The notes beneath the pieces were generated by a model. The model searched no databases, was not told the DNA's origin, and saw only the letters and a list, made by a program, of their open reading frames with translations. From an uncultured Eubacterium sp. (GTDB taxonomy: Bacteria > Bacillota > Clostridia > Lachnospirales > Lachnospiraceae), in assembly GCA_910577295.1 (NCBI GenBank), contig CAJTLS010000005.1, positions 62,001 through 126,000 on the forward strand: 64,000 nt of DNA, read 5' to 3'. Within the stretch, counting starts at the first letter, position 1. Each line of letters starts with the position of its first letter. Shown piece after piece: positions 7,868-17,065 of this stretch. A program made the position numbers and the translations under genes.

Positions 7868-9514
7868 CTATTCATCGTCATCATTATAAATCTCATATTT
7901 TTTCGCCGCCTGCGCAATATTGAGCGAATGGTCGGCAACACGCTCTAGATCAACTAAAATTTCATTGAAATACAAGCCCTGTGTCGCTTCACATTTATGT
8001 TTACTCAGCCGTTTTGTGTTAGAAGCTCTCATTTTGTCTACCATCTTATCAATCGAATCTTCCATATTATATATGACATAATAGAGTTCCTCACTCGGAT
8101 TCGCGAAATGCTCACACGAAAGGTCAAAAATTTTATAAACCGACTGCGACAGTTCTTTTAATTGTTTTAAAGCTTTATCTGAAAATACCTGTTCATTTTC
8201 TTTCATTTGGATTTGGTATCCAAGAACATTTTCCGCATGGTCCCCAATACGCTCCAAATCGGTTACAATATGGTAGAGATTTCCTGTATGTTTTGCCTCT
8301 TTCTCCGATACGCCTACCTCGCTCGTACGAATCAGCGCCGCAACAATCTCTTTATTTAAGAAATCAACAGCGGCTTCGTTTTCGGCAAACTGTTCGTTGT
8401 TCATCTTCATCTTGCCGAAATACGACTTGGTGGCTGCTTCCAGATTGTCACGGACAAGTCCGTACATGCGGCCTACCTCTTTATCAATCTGTCCGATCAA
8501 TACCGTGCCGGACTGATAGCCAGACTCGTCAATATAATGAAGCGCCTGCGTCTCTTTTTCATCTTCACCGCGAATGACCCATCGGGAAATCCGCACTAAA
8601 TAATTGGCGCACGGCAATAACATCAAAACGGTTACCAGATTAAAAATCGTATTGGCATTGGCAATCTGTCTTGTCGGATTTCCCGGAGAAGTTGCCAGTA
8701 TCCAGTCGAAAATCTGCGGAAAGACGGTCGTTGCAATAAGAAAAACTATCATACCGATACTCTCAAACAGAATAACGATAAAGGCTACCCTCTTTGCATC
8801 CTTGCGCCCGCTGATAGAAGCAAGCGCCGGCGCTACACTAGCGCCAATATTCATTCCCAGCATTATGTAGAACGCCTGCGGAAAGGCATTCGGAAACATC
8901 ATAACGCCACTCAGAGCCAGCATCTGCAAAACGCCAACCGACGCCGATGCGCTCTGGATAATGACGGTAAAAACAATACCGATAACCACACACAAAATCG
9001 GATTTGAAAACATACTTAAAATATCCTGAAACCACGCTTCATGCGCTAACGGTTTCATCGCGTTGCTCATCTGTCCCAAGCCGATAAAAAGCACACCAAG
9101 GCTGGCTATTATTTGTCCAACATTACGAATCTTCGGCTTCTTGGCAAACATGGTCACTACCACACCAAGAAATGCTATAACAGGCGCAACTTCTGAAATA
9201 TTGAAAGCAATCAACTGCCCCGTAATCGTCGTACCGATCTTCGCTCCCATCAATATACCGACAGAACGCTCTAATTGCATCATGCCGGCGTTGACAAAGC
9301 CAACTACCATTACGCACATCGCATTGGAGCTCTGTATAAGCGCAGTCAATCCTGCACCTACCATCATCGCTATTATCCGATTTTTCGTAAGTTTTTCCAA
9401 AATCTTTTTCAGATAAGAACCGGCTACTAATTTTAAACCGTCGCTCATCAGGTTCATTCCAAAAATAAACAGGGCCAAGCCTCCAAATAGATTAATAATA
9501 TTCCAAATGTTCAT
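7868..9514 (-). CDS. Na/Pi cotransporter family protein with PhoU-like tail
   Basis: Membrane protein of 548 residues in the NptA/PNaS family, which moves phosphate with sodium. Residues about 1-310 are hydrophobic and contain the inverted pair of signature repeats: QSSNAMCVMVVGFVNAGMM and QSASASVGVLQMLALSGVMM, each followed by a GA-IG segment (MGAKIGTT, LGMNIGASVAP). The remainder is a helical PhoU-like cytoplasmic domain (DLERIGDHAENVLGYQI, DLERVADHSLNIAQAA) that may sense phosphate. Single gene between its own promoter region and the xylanase. Substrate inferred from family; some relatives are uncharacterised. Confidence 0.88.
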   Translation of the reverse strand: MNIWNIINLFGGLALFIFGMNLMSDGLKLVAGSYLKKILEKLTKNRIIAMMVGAGLTALIQSSNAMCVMVVGFVNAGMMQLERSVGILMGAKIGTTITGQLIAFNISEVAPVIAFLGVVVTMFAKKPKIRNVGQIIASLGVLFIGLGQMSNAMKPLAHEAWFQDILSMFSNPILCVVIGIVFTVIIQSASASVGVLQMLALSGVMMFPNAFPQAFYIMLGMNIGASVAPALASISGRKDAKRVAFIVILFESIGMIVFLIATTVFPQIFDWILATSPGNPTRQIANANTIFNLVTVLMLLPCANYLVRISRWVIRGEDEKETQALHYIDESGYQSGTVLIGQIDKEVGRMYGLVRDNLEAATKSYFGKMKMNNEQFAENEAAVDFLNKEIVAALIRTSEVGVSEKEAKHTGNLYHIVTDLERIGDHAENVLGYQIQMKENEQVFSDKALKQLKELSQSVYKIFDLSCEHFANPSEELYYVIYNMEDSIDKMVDKMRASNTKRLSKHKCEATQGLYFNEILVDLERVADHSLNIAQAAKKYEIYNDDDE

Positions 9515-9558
9515 TTTTCCGTTCCTCTCATTGTGTTGTTCTTAATCTAAACAGTAAA

Positions 9559-9593
9559 ATCCCCTAATGATAAATATAACATCATTAGGGGAT
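9559..9593 (-). terminator. Terminator after lactate dehydrogenase
   Basis: Perfect 13-base arms ATCCCCTAATGAT and ATCATTAGGGGAT around a 9-base loop, followed on the minus strand by TTTTACTGTTTA. It lies 75 bases past the ldh stop codon. Confidence 0.75.
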
Positions 9594-9668
9594 GAAAACA
9601 ATAACTTTATTAATTTATTATATTATGCTAAGGACAAAAGTTCAAAATGCCTTTTGCTCCCAACATCA

Positions 9669-10625
9669 TTATATATCAATCTGTCCGGCAATCTCTTTTA
9701 ATATTTCAGCAGACTCCCGAAGTTTGGCAATTTCTTTTTCATCAAGAGAAATCGGAATCGGCGACTCCATCCCGTATGCACCTACTATCGCCGGCATACT
9801 GAGCACGACATCCTCGATGCCATATTCTCCATGCAATCGGTGAGATACCGGAAAAATAGATTTCTCATCTCTGACAATTGCCTGACAAATGCGCTTTACA
9901 ACCATAGCAATGCCAAAATAGGTAGCATGCTTTTTGCGGATAATCTCATAGGCGCTGTTTTTTACTGATGTCTCAATTGTTTCTGTGTTCTCATCATGGT
10001 CGAACTGTCCCCGCATATCACAAAATGTCTGGAGAGGCACCCCTGAAATATTGGCGCTGCTCCATGCAGCCATTTCGCTGTCTCCATGTTCTCCAATAAT
10101 AAATGCATGAACACTTCGGTTATCTACTTTTAATTTCTCCCCTAACTGAAAACGAAGCCGCGCCGTATCCAACACGGTACCTGACCCAATAACCCGCCGT
10201 TCCTCGAAACCACTGACTTCCATGGCTACGTGCGTCAAAATATCTACCGGATTTGAGACGACAAGTAAAATACCTTTACAATCTCTCTTGACAATCTCCG
10301 TCACGACCGATTTCATAATAGCTGCATTTTTATGCACCAAATCAAGACGAGTTTCACCCGGTTTCTGATTGGCGCCGGCAGTAATAACAATCACTGCCGC
10401 ATCGGATAAATCATCATAATTGCCGGCATATATTTTCATCGGATTCGCAAAAGATAAACCATGGGCGATATCCATTGCCTCACCCTCTGCCCGGTCTTCG
10501 TTTGCATCTAAAAGAACCATTTCTGCAAACAATCCGCTCTGCATCAAGGCAAACGCAGAAGCAGCGCCTACATAACCACAGCCGATTACCGCAACCTTTC
10601 TTACATTAACACCTTGCTGTTTCAT
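9669..10625 (-). CDS. ldh: L-lactate dehydrogenase
   Basis: Cytoplasmic NAD-dependent enzyme that reduces pyruvate to L-lactate; 318 residues, family-typical. The Rossmann motif GCGYVG is at the N-terminus, GETRLDL holds a substrate-loop Arg, VSNPVDI is conserved, and the catalytic His lies in FIIGEHGDSE. The start at 10625 has GGGAG 11 bases upstream; a longer frame to 10670 has no ribosome site. Malate dehydrogenases share the fold, but the NQKPGETR loop (Gln at the specificity position) supports lactate. Ends with its own terminator, so probably a monocistron. Confidence 0.92.
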   Translation of the reverse strand: MKQQGVNVRKVAVIGCGYVGAASAFALMQSGLFAEMVLLDANEDRAEGEAMDIAHGLSFANPMKIYAGNYDDLSDAAVIVITAGANQKPGETRLDLVHKNAAIMKSVVTEIVKRDCKGILLVVSNPVDILTHVAMEVSGFEERRVIGSGTVLDTARLRFQLGEKLKVDNRSVHAFIIGEHGDSEMAAWSSANISGVPLQTFCDMRGQFDHDENTETIETSVKNSAYEIIRKKHATYFGIAMVVKRICQAIVRDEKSIFPVSHRLHGEYGIEDVVLSMPAIVGAYGMESPIPISLDEKEIAKLRESAEILKEIAGQIDI

Positions 10626-10722
10626 ACTTTGTAATGCTCCCTTCCCACTATGCCATTCAAAAAGGGGCATAGCTAATGAATTTTTCTTTACTATACCCCA
10701 AAAATATTTATTTTATTCTTTT

Positions 10723-12426
10723 TTAAATACGCAGGCTCCTCCAACGGTTAATACAAGCAAAAATCTCCTGTTTGCGCGGCATAGAAATTCCCGACGGCAC
10801 ATAACCGGCCCCGCAAATCCCCTGCCATCCCTGCTTGTCATATAGAACAGCGACTTCGTCCACACACTGTATCAAATCTTTTTTCCCATCCAGAACACGG
10901 GCTCGCAGAAACTTCATCAACGGCACCAGTCCGGCCAACTGCTCCGTGTCACAGAGCTGCTCGACATAACGCAAATCAATCGTATCACGGTTAATCATAA
11001 TACCATCCCGCCCCATTACTTTGGACTTTATTCTCTGCTCAACGGCAAATTTACTGTCTCTGGCATAGATTCGCCTATTGTTTGGACTCTGGTACGGAGC
11101 GGCATCTTCCAGTGGCAAAGGAAACTCTTTGGCCGCTTCTTTCGCCCTGTCCGTAATATCCTGCGGCATATAACGGTTCATCTGCAGGACAACATCGGCT
11201 TTATGAAAATAACTGCCAGAACTGCCTGCCACCAATATAGTCGAAATCCCCTCTTTTTCATACAGCTCGCGAACTCTCATCGTAAACGGCGTAATCGGCT
11301 CTACATCACTGCTTACTACCCGCTGCATCAATTCATCCCGTATCATAAAATTGGTAGCCGACGTATCTTCATCAATCAAAAACGTCTGACAGCCCGCCTC
11401 CATTGCCTCTGCCATATTCGCCGCCTGCGAAGTAGAGCCACTGGCGTCTTCTGTTACAAACTGCTTCGTATCCCTGCCATTGGGAAGATTCGTAATAAAC
11501 AGGGAAATGTCGGTCTTCTTGACACCTCTTCCATCTTCTGCCCGTATTTTCATCGCAGTAGCGTCCGTCACCACATACTCCCTGCCATCTCCGGCGATAT
11601 GGTTGTACACGCCGAGTTCTAATGCTTTCAGCAATGTCGACTTGCCATGATAACCGCCACCGACAATCAGCGTAACCCCTTTGGGAATCCCCATGCCGCG
11701 TATGCTGCCGCCATTTGGCAATGCCATTTCCACTTCCATCGTCTTTGGCGATTGAAAGGCAACTGCGTCCTTCATCGGGCGATTGCTCACTCCTGATTCC
11801 CGCGGCAATACGGCGCCATTGGCGACAAAGGCAACCAGCCCCCGCTCATCCAACTGCTGCCGCAGAAACGTTTGATCTTCCGCCAAACAGGCCGTTTTCT
11901 GAAGACGCACTGCATCCAGACTTTTGTAAAATAACGATTTCTGTACACATTGAGGCAAGAACGTAAAGAGGATTTTTTCCAGTTCTCTCCCGTTAATCGT
12001 GCGCCCATTCGCCGGAAACCCGATTTCCATGCGGAGAATAACATCGCCCCTTTGCGAATCAATTTCACATCCCGTGCGCGCAAGTATTTCCTGCCCCGGC
12101 TGGCTCACGGACATCAGACCGGATTTGCCGGAGCCTTTCGCCTGAAACGAATACGGTTTCAGAACCCGCGCAAAGGTTCGCAACAGCTCATCCTGCAGCG
12201 CAATCCTCTTTTCCTCCGTGTCGTACAAATCAGCCGGAAATCCCGCCTTTGCCCCTGCTACTTTCACCGACACACTTGATGGCGCCGCAAACGGGTCTCC
12301 CTGAACATGATGAATCCGCAATTCATATGTGGGAAACTGATATCCCCCTTTAAGTTGTTTATAGTTCGGATATCCTTTATGGTCAATGCGGCGTATCATA
12401 TCCCGCAATTCCTGTTCCCGATTCAC
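10723..12426 (-). CDS. Predicted ATPase of the ABC class (function unknown)
   Basis: Soluble 567-residue protein of the uncharacterised ABC-ATPase family (COG3044-like). It has the P-loop GGGYHGKSTLLKALE, an ABC-type signature near SGSTSQAANMAEA, and a Walker B region TFLIDEDTSATNFMIRD. No membrane segments and no partner permease, so it is not a transporter subunit. Starts at GTG with AGGGGG eight bases upstream. The GH39 gene upstream ends 25 bases before it on the same strand, so the two are probably cotranscribed; I see no functional link. The true role is unknown. Confidence 0.85.
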   Translation of the reverse strand: MNREQELRDMIRRIDHKGYPNYKQLKGGYQFPTYELRIHHVQGDPFAAPSSVSVKVAGAKAGFPADLYDTEEKRIALQDELLRTFARVLKPYSFQAKGSGKSGLMSVSQPGQEILARTGCEIDSQRGDVILRMEIGFPANGRTINGRELEKILFTFLPQCVQKSLFYKSLDAVRLQKTACLAEDQTFLRQQLDERGLVAFVANGAVLPRESGVSNRPMKDAVAFQSPKTMEVEMALPNGGSIRGMGIPKGVTLIVGGGYHGKSTLLKALELGVYNHIAGDGREYVVTDATAMKIRAEDGRGVKKTDISLFITNLPNGRDTKQFVTEDASGSTSQAANMAEAMEAGCQTFLIDEDTSATNFMIRDELMQRVVSSDVEPITPFTMRVRELYEKEGISTILVAGSSGSYFHKADVVLQMNRYMPQDITDRAKEAAKEFPLPLEDAAPYQSPNNRRIYARDSKFAVEQRIKSKVMGRDGIMINRDTIDLRYVEQLCDTEQLAGLVPLMKFLRARVLDGKKDLIQCVDEVAVLYDKQGWQGICGAGYVPSGISMPRKQEIFACINRWRSLRI

Positions 12427-12451
12427 TCGCGTTTCCCCCTCTTCTCCGGTT

Positions 12452-13990
12452 TTATAAGTTTTCCTGCTTTCCTACATGCTGTGACAGCACCCGATTATAG
12501 TCATATCCGGTATCCTGACTGCGCTTGATTTTGCGAAGTTCAAACGAATGAAGAGCGTTTGGCTTTAAGTTCAGCGCTACACGGATTCCCTTTTCCTGCA
12601 CACAAACATTTCTCGTGCAGATGTACGGCCTCGCCACCTGACGCAGGAACTCGTTTTGCTCCCTCGTCGGATTGGCCGGCTCACCCATTTCATGCCATAC
12701 GCGCAAAGGATTGCCGTGCTCCTCATCTACAATTCGCTCTATGAGCATATACTCCTGCCCCTCTTTTTCACCCGATAAGTTAAAGACAAAAGTAACGTTC
12801 TTCTCTCTCTCTTCCCCGTACCAATCTGGATGCCATGCTACACCATAATAGTTCCCATTTTCCTGCTGCACAATCACCGCGTCTTCGGAGCGGTGGACAC
12901 ATCTGCCCTGTAAATCCTTGTAGAAAGCAAATGTCCAAAACGTTGGCTTCGGAATGCAGGCGTTGGCAACTAAACCAAAACCGCCGTGAAACGGCGTAAA
13001 CGGCACTCCGCTCTCCTCAAATACATCGCCAAACGTCCAATACGAGTAGGACTCGTGCTTATCTCCCAAACGAGAGAGCATATGCGCCACATAAGCGGCG
13101 TTCAGACATGTATCGTGTATCGGCGCAGTCGGCACATAGGAAGTATTAAATTCCGTAATATGTATCTGCTTATCGCGGAAACAATCATAGCTGTCTATTA
13201 TCTCACGGGATTTTTCCAAAACGCCGAAAGCATCTTCCGGCTCATGCAGCTCAATATAATCATAATGCCCCTCGCACTCCGGTGGATAACTCGTATAATG
13301 ATGTCTCGTCACGATATCCAATGGCAGCTCCCTGCTCTGCACAAAGTTCAAAAACTCGCGGAGCCATCTCTCATCATCCACGCCGCAAATAGCCGGCCCG
13401 CCTACTACCAACTGCGGATGGACTTCTTTCACAGCCTTTGCCGTCACCTCATATAGGCGGAAATATTCCTGCATATCTGCATCTTTCCAAAAACTTCCAA
13501 GGTTTGGCTCATTCCATACTTCTATCGGCCATGTGAGAACTTCTTCTTCCCCGTAGCGCTCCATCAGATGACGCAGCGTCGCCTGAACTAAACGAGCCCA
13601 TCTGTCATAATCAGCCGGCGGTGTAATATTCCCTTTCCAGTAAAACACCGTATGTTTGTCACTTGCCAGCGCTTCCGGCATAAAGCCTAGTTCCAGAAAA
13701 GGACGAATATGCAAATCCTGATACATATCCATCACTTCATCTAAATAAGTAAAGTTGTACTCCTCCCTGAGTGTTCCGTCTTCTTGTTTCCATGCATGAT
13801 AAATGGCCATATCTTTGCAGAACAGGCCGTGACCGCGTATGTAGTCAAAACCAATCTCTTCCTGAACAAGCTTTAACTGATTGACATACTCTTTGTGCAA
13901 TGCCAAATCCATCCGTCCGGTTCCGATACAATAATGCGCTTTGTTAGAAAAATTTTCCCTCGCGTCTTTATCAATCCGATACTCTCTCAT
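12452..13990 (-). CDS. GH39 family beta-xylosidase
   Basis: Predicted intracellular glycosidase (512 residues, no signal peptide) releasing xylose from xylo-oligosaccharides made by the secreted GH10 enzymes. The GH39 fold shows the acid/base Glu161 in EVWNEPNLGSFW and the nucleophile Glu280 in HITEFNTSY, plus YWTFGDVFEE near the active site. The ATG at 13990 follows GGAGG at 7 bases; the open frame continues 30 codons further without a ribosome site. A TATAAT lies near 14030 on the minus strand. Some GH39 enzymes act on other glycosides (iduronidase), but those are less likely in a xylan-degrading bacterium. Confidence 0.88.
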   Translation of the reverse strand: MREYRIDKDARENFSNKAHYCIGTGRMDLALHKEYVNQLKLVQEEIGFDYIRGHGLFCKDMAIYHAWKQEDGTLREEYNFTYLDEVMDMYQDLHIRPFLELGFMPEALASDKHTVFYWKGNITPPADYDRWARLVQATLRHLMERYGEEEVLTWPIEVWNEPNLGSFWKDADMQEYFRLYEVTAKAVKEVHPQLVVGGPAICGVDDERWLREFLNFVQSRELPLDIVTRHHYTSYPPECEGHYDYIELHEPEDAFGVLEKSREIIDSYDCFRDKQIHITEFNTSYVPTAPIHDTCLNAAYVAHMLSRLGDKHESYSYWTFGDVFEESGVPFTPFHGGFGLVANACIPKPTFWTFAFYKDLQGRCVHRSEDAVIVQQENGNYYGVAWHPDWYGEEREKNVTFVFNLSGEKEGQEYMLIERIVDEEHGNPLRVWHEMGEPANPTREQNEFLRQVARPYICTRNVCVQEKGIRVALNLKPNALHSFELRKIKRSQDTGYDYNRVLSQHVGKQENL

Positions 13991-14102
13991 ATTAAGTCCT
14001 CCGTTCCTTCTCTTTCCATCATTGTTAGCCATTATAGCAAACATTTCATGGCAGGAAAATAAATTTTTTAAGCTATTCACTGTACTATTATCTATTTAAA
14101 AA

Positions 14103-14127
14103 AGCGTTGACTGAGAACCGCAACGCT
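14103..14127 (-). terminator. Rho-independent terminator of ilvE
   Basis: Arms AGCGTTG (14103-14109) and CAACGCT (14121-14127); on the minus strand a run of T follows. The loop reads CGGTTCTCAGT, nearly the same loop as the hairpins at 33611-33633. Confidence 0.85.
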
Positions 14128-14150
14128 CCAAGTTTCCTACAAAGTAAACA

Positions 14151-14185
14151 GAAAGTTTATCCGGCTTATCACCGGATAAACTTTC
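14151..14185. repeat. Perfect 14-base inverted repeat
   Basis: GAAAGTTTATCCGG and CCGGATAAACTTTC around a 7-base loop, 23 bases before the ilvE terminator on the minus strand. Without a U-tract of its own; may be a 3' stabiliser or the first hairpin of a two-hairpin terminator. Confidence 0.7.
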
Positions 14186-14228
14186 CACATAAAAAAGGAT
14201 ATATTGAACAGCAAGAACCTGTTTGCCA

Positions 14229-15254
14229 TCATTTAATCTCGTGAATCCAGCCTTCTGGCGCTTCGATTCGTCCCATCTGTATTCCTGTCAGGGTATCGTA
14301 GAGCTTCTTCGTAATCGGTCCCATCTCTTCCATTCCGCTCGGAAGATATATCTCATTCCCGTGGTCAACAATCTTTCCAACAGGAGAAATTACGGCTGCC
14401 GTCCCGCAAAGTCCGCACTCCGCAAATTCTTTCACTTCCTCAAACGGCACTACTCTCTCTTCTGTCTCCAGATGCAAATACTCTTTCGCCACATACATAA
14501 GGGAACGACGGGTAATCGATGGCAGAATACTGTCAGATTTCGGAGTGACAACTTTGTTATCCTTTGTTACAAAGATAAAGTTGGCGCCGCCCGTCTCTTC
14601 TACGTTTGTTTTCGTTCCGGCATCCAAATACATATTTTCATCATAACCCTGCTCATGGGCATCTACAATCGCATGTAAACTCATGGCATAATTCAGTCCG
14701 GCTTTGATATGTCCAGTACCATGTGGCGCCGCACGGTCAAAGTCGCTGACTCTTATCGTAATCGGTTTAGCCCCTCCCTTAAAATAAGGGCCTACCGGCG
14801 TACAAAACAAACGGAACTGATATTCATCCGCCGGCTTAACACCGATAACCGCACCGCTAGCAAACATATAAGGGCGAAGATACAATGTAGCGCCCGAGCC
14901 GTATGGCGGCACTGACTCTTCATTCGCCTTAACGACTTTCTCTACCGCCTCCACAAAACGCTCCGCCGGAAATACCGGCATCTCCAAACGTTTTGCCGTG
15001 TCTGCCATTCTCGCAGCATTCAAATCTGGACGAAACGTTACGATTTTCCCATCTTCTGTCCGGTATGCCTTTAAACCCTCGAAACAGGTCTGTGCATATT
15101 GCAGCACTCCCGCGCACTCACTTATGGTAACATTGGCGTCTGTCGTCATCGCGCCGTCATCCCACGCTCCGCCTTTATAATTTGACACATATCGCTCTGA
15201 TGTCACATGATAATTAAATCCAATTGAAGACCAGTCCATGTCATTTTTTCCCAT
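14229..15254 (-). CDS. ilvE: Branched-chain amino acid aminotransferase
   Basis: PLP enzyme transferring the amino group between glutamate and the oxoacids of Leu, Ile and Val; 341 residues. The PLP lysine is in HIKAGLNYAMSLHA; the cofactor-phosphate regions YLDAGTKTNVEETGGANFIF and CGLCGTAAVISP are conserved for fold-type IV. ATG at 15254 with GGAGG five bases upstream gives the usual short lead MGKNDMDWSSIGF; ATG at 15266 (AAAGGAG) is a close alternative. It has a strong promoter and its own terminator, hence monocistronic. I found no T-box leader. Confidence 0.93.
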   Translation of the reverse strand: MGKNDMDWSSIGFNYHVTSERYVSNYKGGAWDDGAMTTDANVTISECAGVLQYAQTCFEGLKAYRTEDGKIVTFRPDLNAARMADTAKRLEMPVFPAERFVEAVEKVVKANEESVPPYGSGATLYLRPYMFASGAVIGVKPADEYQFRLFCTPVGPYFKGGAKPITIRVSDFDRAAPHGTGHIKAGLNYAMSLHAIVDAHEQGYDENMYLDAGTKTNVEETGGANFIFVTKDNKVVTPKSDSILPSITRRSLMYVAKEYLHLETEERVVPFEEVKEFAECGLCGTAAVISPVGKIVDHGNEIYLPSGMEEMGPITKKLYDTLTGIQMGRIEAPEGWIHEIK

Positions 15255-15325
15255 GATTACCTCCATTCTGCGCGCTCCTTTGTACACATAACGCAAATTG
15301 GGGCGTGCTCTTTTTACTATAACTC

Positions 15326-15354
15326 ATCATACTCTATCGGCAGAACACTGTCAA
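15326..15354 (-). promoter_or_regulatory. Promoter of ilvE
   Basis: Minus strand TTGACA (15349-15354), 17 bases, TATGAT (15326-15331). Strong sigma-A match about 60 bases before the start. Confidence 0.8.
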
Positions 15355-15391
15355 GCAGACGAGGTCTTCCCATGCCAATTTTTGTCAATTC

Positions 15392-16483
15392 TTATTCTGG
15401 ATGACCATTGTGGTCTGCCAAATACTCAAAGTCGCTTCGCGCATGACGGAAACTCTCGAGCAGCTTCGGTGAAAATGTTCCGCAATCGCCATTTATAATC
15501 ATCTCATATGCCTCGTCTTTTGAGCGGGCCGCTTTATACACACGCTCGCTGACGAGCGCATCGTACACATCAGCAATCGAGACAATTTGTGCCGATACTG
15601 GTATCTCTTCGCCTTTTAAGTGGTCGGGATATCCCCTGCCATCGTATCTCTCATGATGGTGGCGGCAAATTTCATAACTGGCTTTCTTGTAATCATCTTC
15701 CCAAATCCCATGAATATTGTTGAGAATATCACAGCCCTGTGTCGTGTGCGTTTTCATCAATTCAAACTCTTCGTCAGTCAGACGCCCCGGCTTTAACAGC
15801 ACATTGTCTGGAATACAAATCTTACCTACATCATGCAGGGCGCTCGCCTCCGCAATCATGGCTACGCTTTCTTCTGTCAGGCCATATTCTGGATAATCTT
15901 TCATCAACTGCATTCCTAAAATGCGGGTAAACTCCTTGACGCGCTTGACATGTTCGCCGCTTTCCAGATTACGGGACTCTACCACGTTACCTAAAACATC
16001 AATAATCTTAATATTGTTTTCCTTTAATTTCTCGGTCTGCTTTTGCAGTATTTGATTCTGTTCGCGCAAAGTTTCCGTCTGCATTCTGACTTTATCTTCC
16101 AGTTCATTCTGATAAGCAAACAGATGAACGACATTTTTTATTCTTTTTTTCACTATTTTTTCATTAAATGGTTTCTGGATAAAATCCGCCACGCCATAAT
16201 CAAAACAGTGCGCTTCCTCCAAAGTCTCTCCACTGATTATCATAACCGGAACTTTCGTAATGAGCTGACTCTTCTGCATCTCCTTTAACACGGCGAAACC
16301 GTCCATCTCCGGCATCACCAAATCCAGAAGGACTACGGATAACCGCTCTAAATATTCCTGTATCAGTTCGATTGCCCGCTTTCCATTTTCTGCGAGGATA
16401 ACTTCATATTCATCTTTTAACATTTCCTCTAACAGCTCACGATTCAACTCCATATCGTCAACTACTAATACAATGTTTTCCAT
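15392..16483 (-). CDS. Response regulator with HD-GYP phosphodiesterase domain
   Basis: Cytoplasmic two-domain protein, 363 residues. A receiver domain occupies 1-120 with phospho-acceptor Asp54 (VLLDLVMP), acidic pair VVDD and Lys104 (QKPF). A coiled-coil linker (about 125-165) joins it to an HD-GYP domain, with His217-Asp218 (ASALHDVGK) and the GYP motif in ERYDGRGYPDHLKG (284-286). HD-GYP proteins usually hydrolyse cyclic di-GMP. Starts at ATG with GGAGG 10 bases upstream. It follows the Hpt gene by 22 bases, suggesting a phosphorelay in which Hpt passes phosphate to Asp54; no histidine kinase is nearby. Confidence 0.92.
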   Translation of the reverse strand: MENIVLVVDDMELNRELLEEMLKDEYEVILAENGKRAIELIQEYLERLSVVLLDLVMPEMDGFAVLKEMQKSQLITKVPVMIISGETLEEAHCFDYGVADFIQKPFNEKIVKKRIKNVVHLFAYQNELEDKVRMQTETLREQNQILQKQTEKLKENNIKIIDVLGNVVESRNLESGEHVKRVKEFTRILGMQLMKDYPEYGLTEESVAMIAEASALHDVGKICIPDNVLLKPGRLTDEEFELMKTHTTQGCDILNNIHGIWEDDYKKASYEICRHHHERYDGRGYPDHLKGEEIPVSAQIVSIADVYDALVSERVYKAARSKDEAYEMIINGDCGTFSPKLLESFRHARSDFEYLADHNGHPE

Positions 16484-16505
16484 CTGATACAAACCTCCGT
16501 CTGAT

Positions 16506-16859
16506 TTACTGCAATGCTTGTTCCAAAGCCTTGATCGTTACCGAAAAATCTTCCCGAACAGCTTCTAAATACGGCGTAATATCTTCCGCCGGCTCGCCGT
16601 TGCGCACCATCTCACAAAGTTCGCTGCTCGAATCAGCCAGTTTAATAATACCAAGATTCTGGCATACGCCTTTCAGGTTATGCGCCGCACGGAAAGCATC
16701 CTCGTAATTTTTTGCCGCCAGAGACGTCTCAAGCGGCTCCAGCATAGAATCATTTTTAAACTTTCCTAAGAAATGCGCCACTCTGTCTTCCTTTAATAAA
16801 CGGGCCATAACCCCTTTATAATCTCCACCCATTACTTCATAACATTCTTGTATTGTCAT
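16506..16859 (-). CDS. Histidine phosphotransfer (Hpt) domain protein
   Basis: A stand-alone helical Hpt protein of 117 residues. The phospho-accepting His is in AAHNLKGVCQNLG, the classic HxLKGxxxxLG pattern. Hpt proteins shuttle phosphate between a hybrid kinase receiver and a response regulator. The ATG at 16859 is preceded by GGAAGGG; a longer frame up to 16901 has no better ribosome site. First gene of a two-gene unit with the HD-GYP regulator, so that is its likely partner. The upstream sensor kinase is not in this window. Confidence 0.9.
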   Translation of the reverse strand: MTIQECYEVMGGDYKGVMARLLKEDRVAHFLGKFKNDSMLEPLETSLAAKNYEDAFRAAHNLKGVCQNLGIIKLADSSSELCEMVRNGEPAEDITPYLEAVREDFSVTIKALEQALQ

Positions 16860-16940
16860 CTTTTCCCTTCCTTTCCAAAGCTGATTCCCTCTTTTCCACA
16901 CAGGAACTGTTTCTCTTTTCTGATACCTTAATTGATTCTA

Positions 16941-16969
16941 ATAATAACAAATCCTGAAGCAATCAGCAA
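16941..16969 (-). promoter_or_regulatory. Promoter of hpt/HD-GYP operon
   Basis: Minus strand TTGCTG, 17 bases, TATTAT. Moderate sigma-A match in a 206-base divergent intergenic region. Confidence 0.5.
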
Positions 16970-17002
16970 GTCTTTCATGCAACGAATATTAAATAAAACT
17001 TA

Positions 17003-17031
17003 TAGACTTTTTTCCCCCGCTCCCGTATAAT
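17003..17031 (+). promoter_or_regulatory. Promoter of SGNH esterase gene
   Basis: TAGACT, 17 bases, perfect TATAAT, 35 bases before the start codon. Confidence 0.6.
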
Positions 17032-17065
17032 CATTTTATAAATATATATATAAATGGAGATTATT

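Noticed and set aside
15255..15391. T-box leader before ilvE
   Set aside because: No AGGGTGG-type motif and the leader is short, with the promoter about 60 bases before the start.
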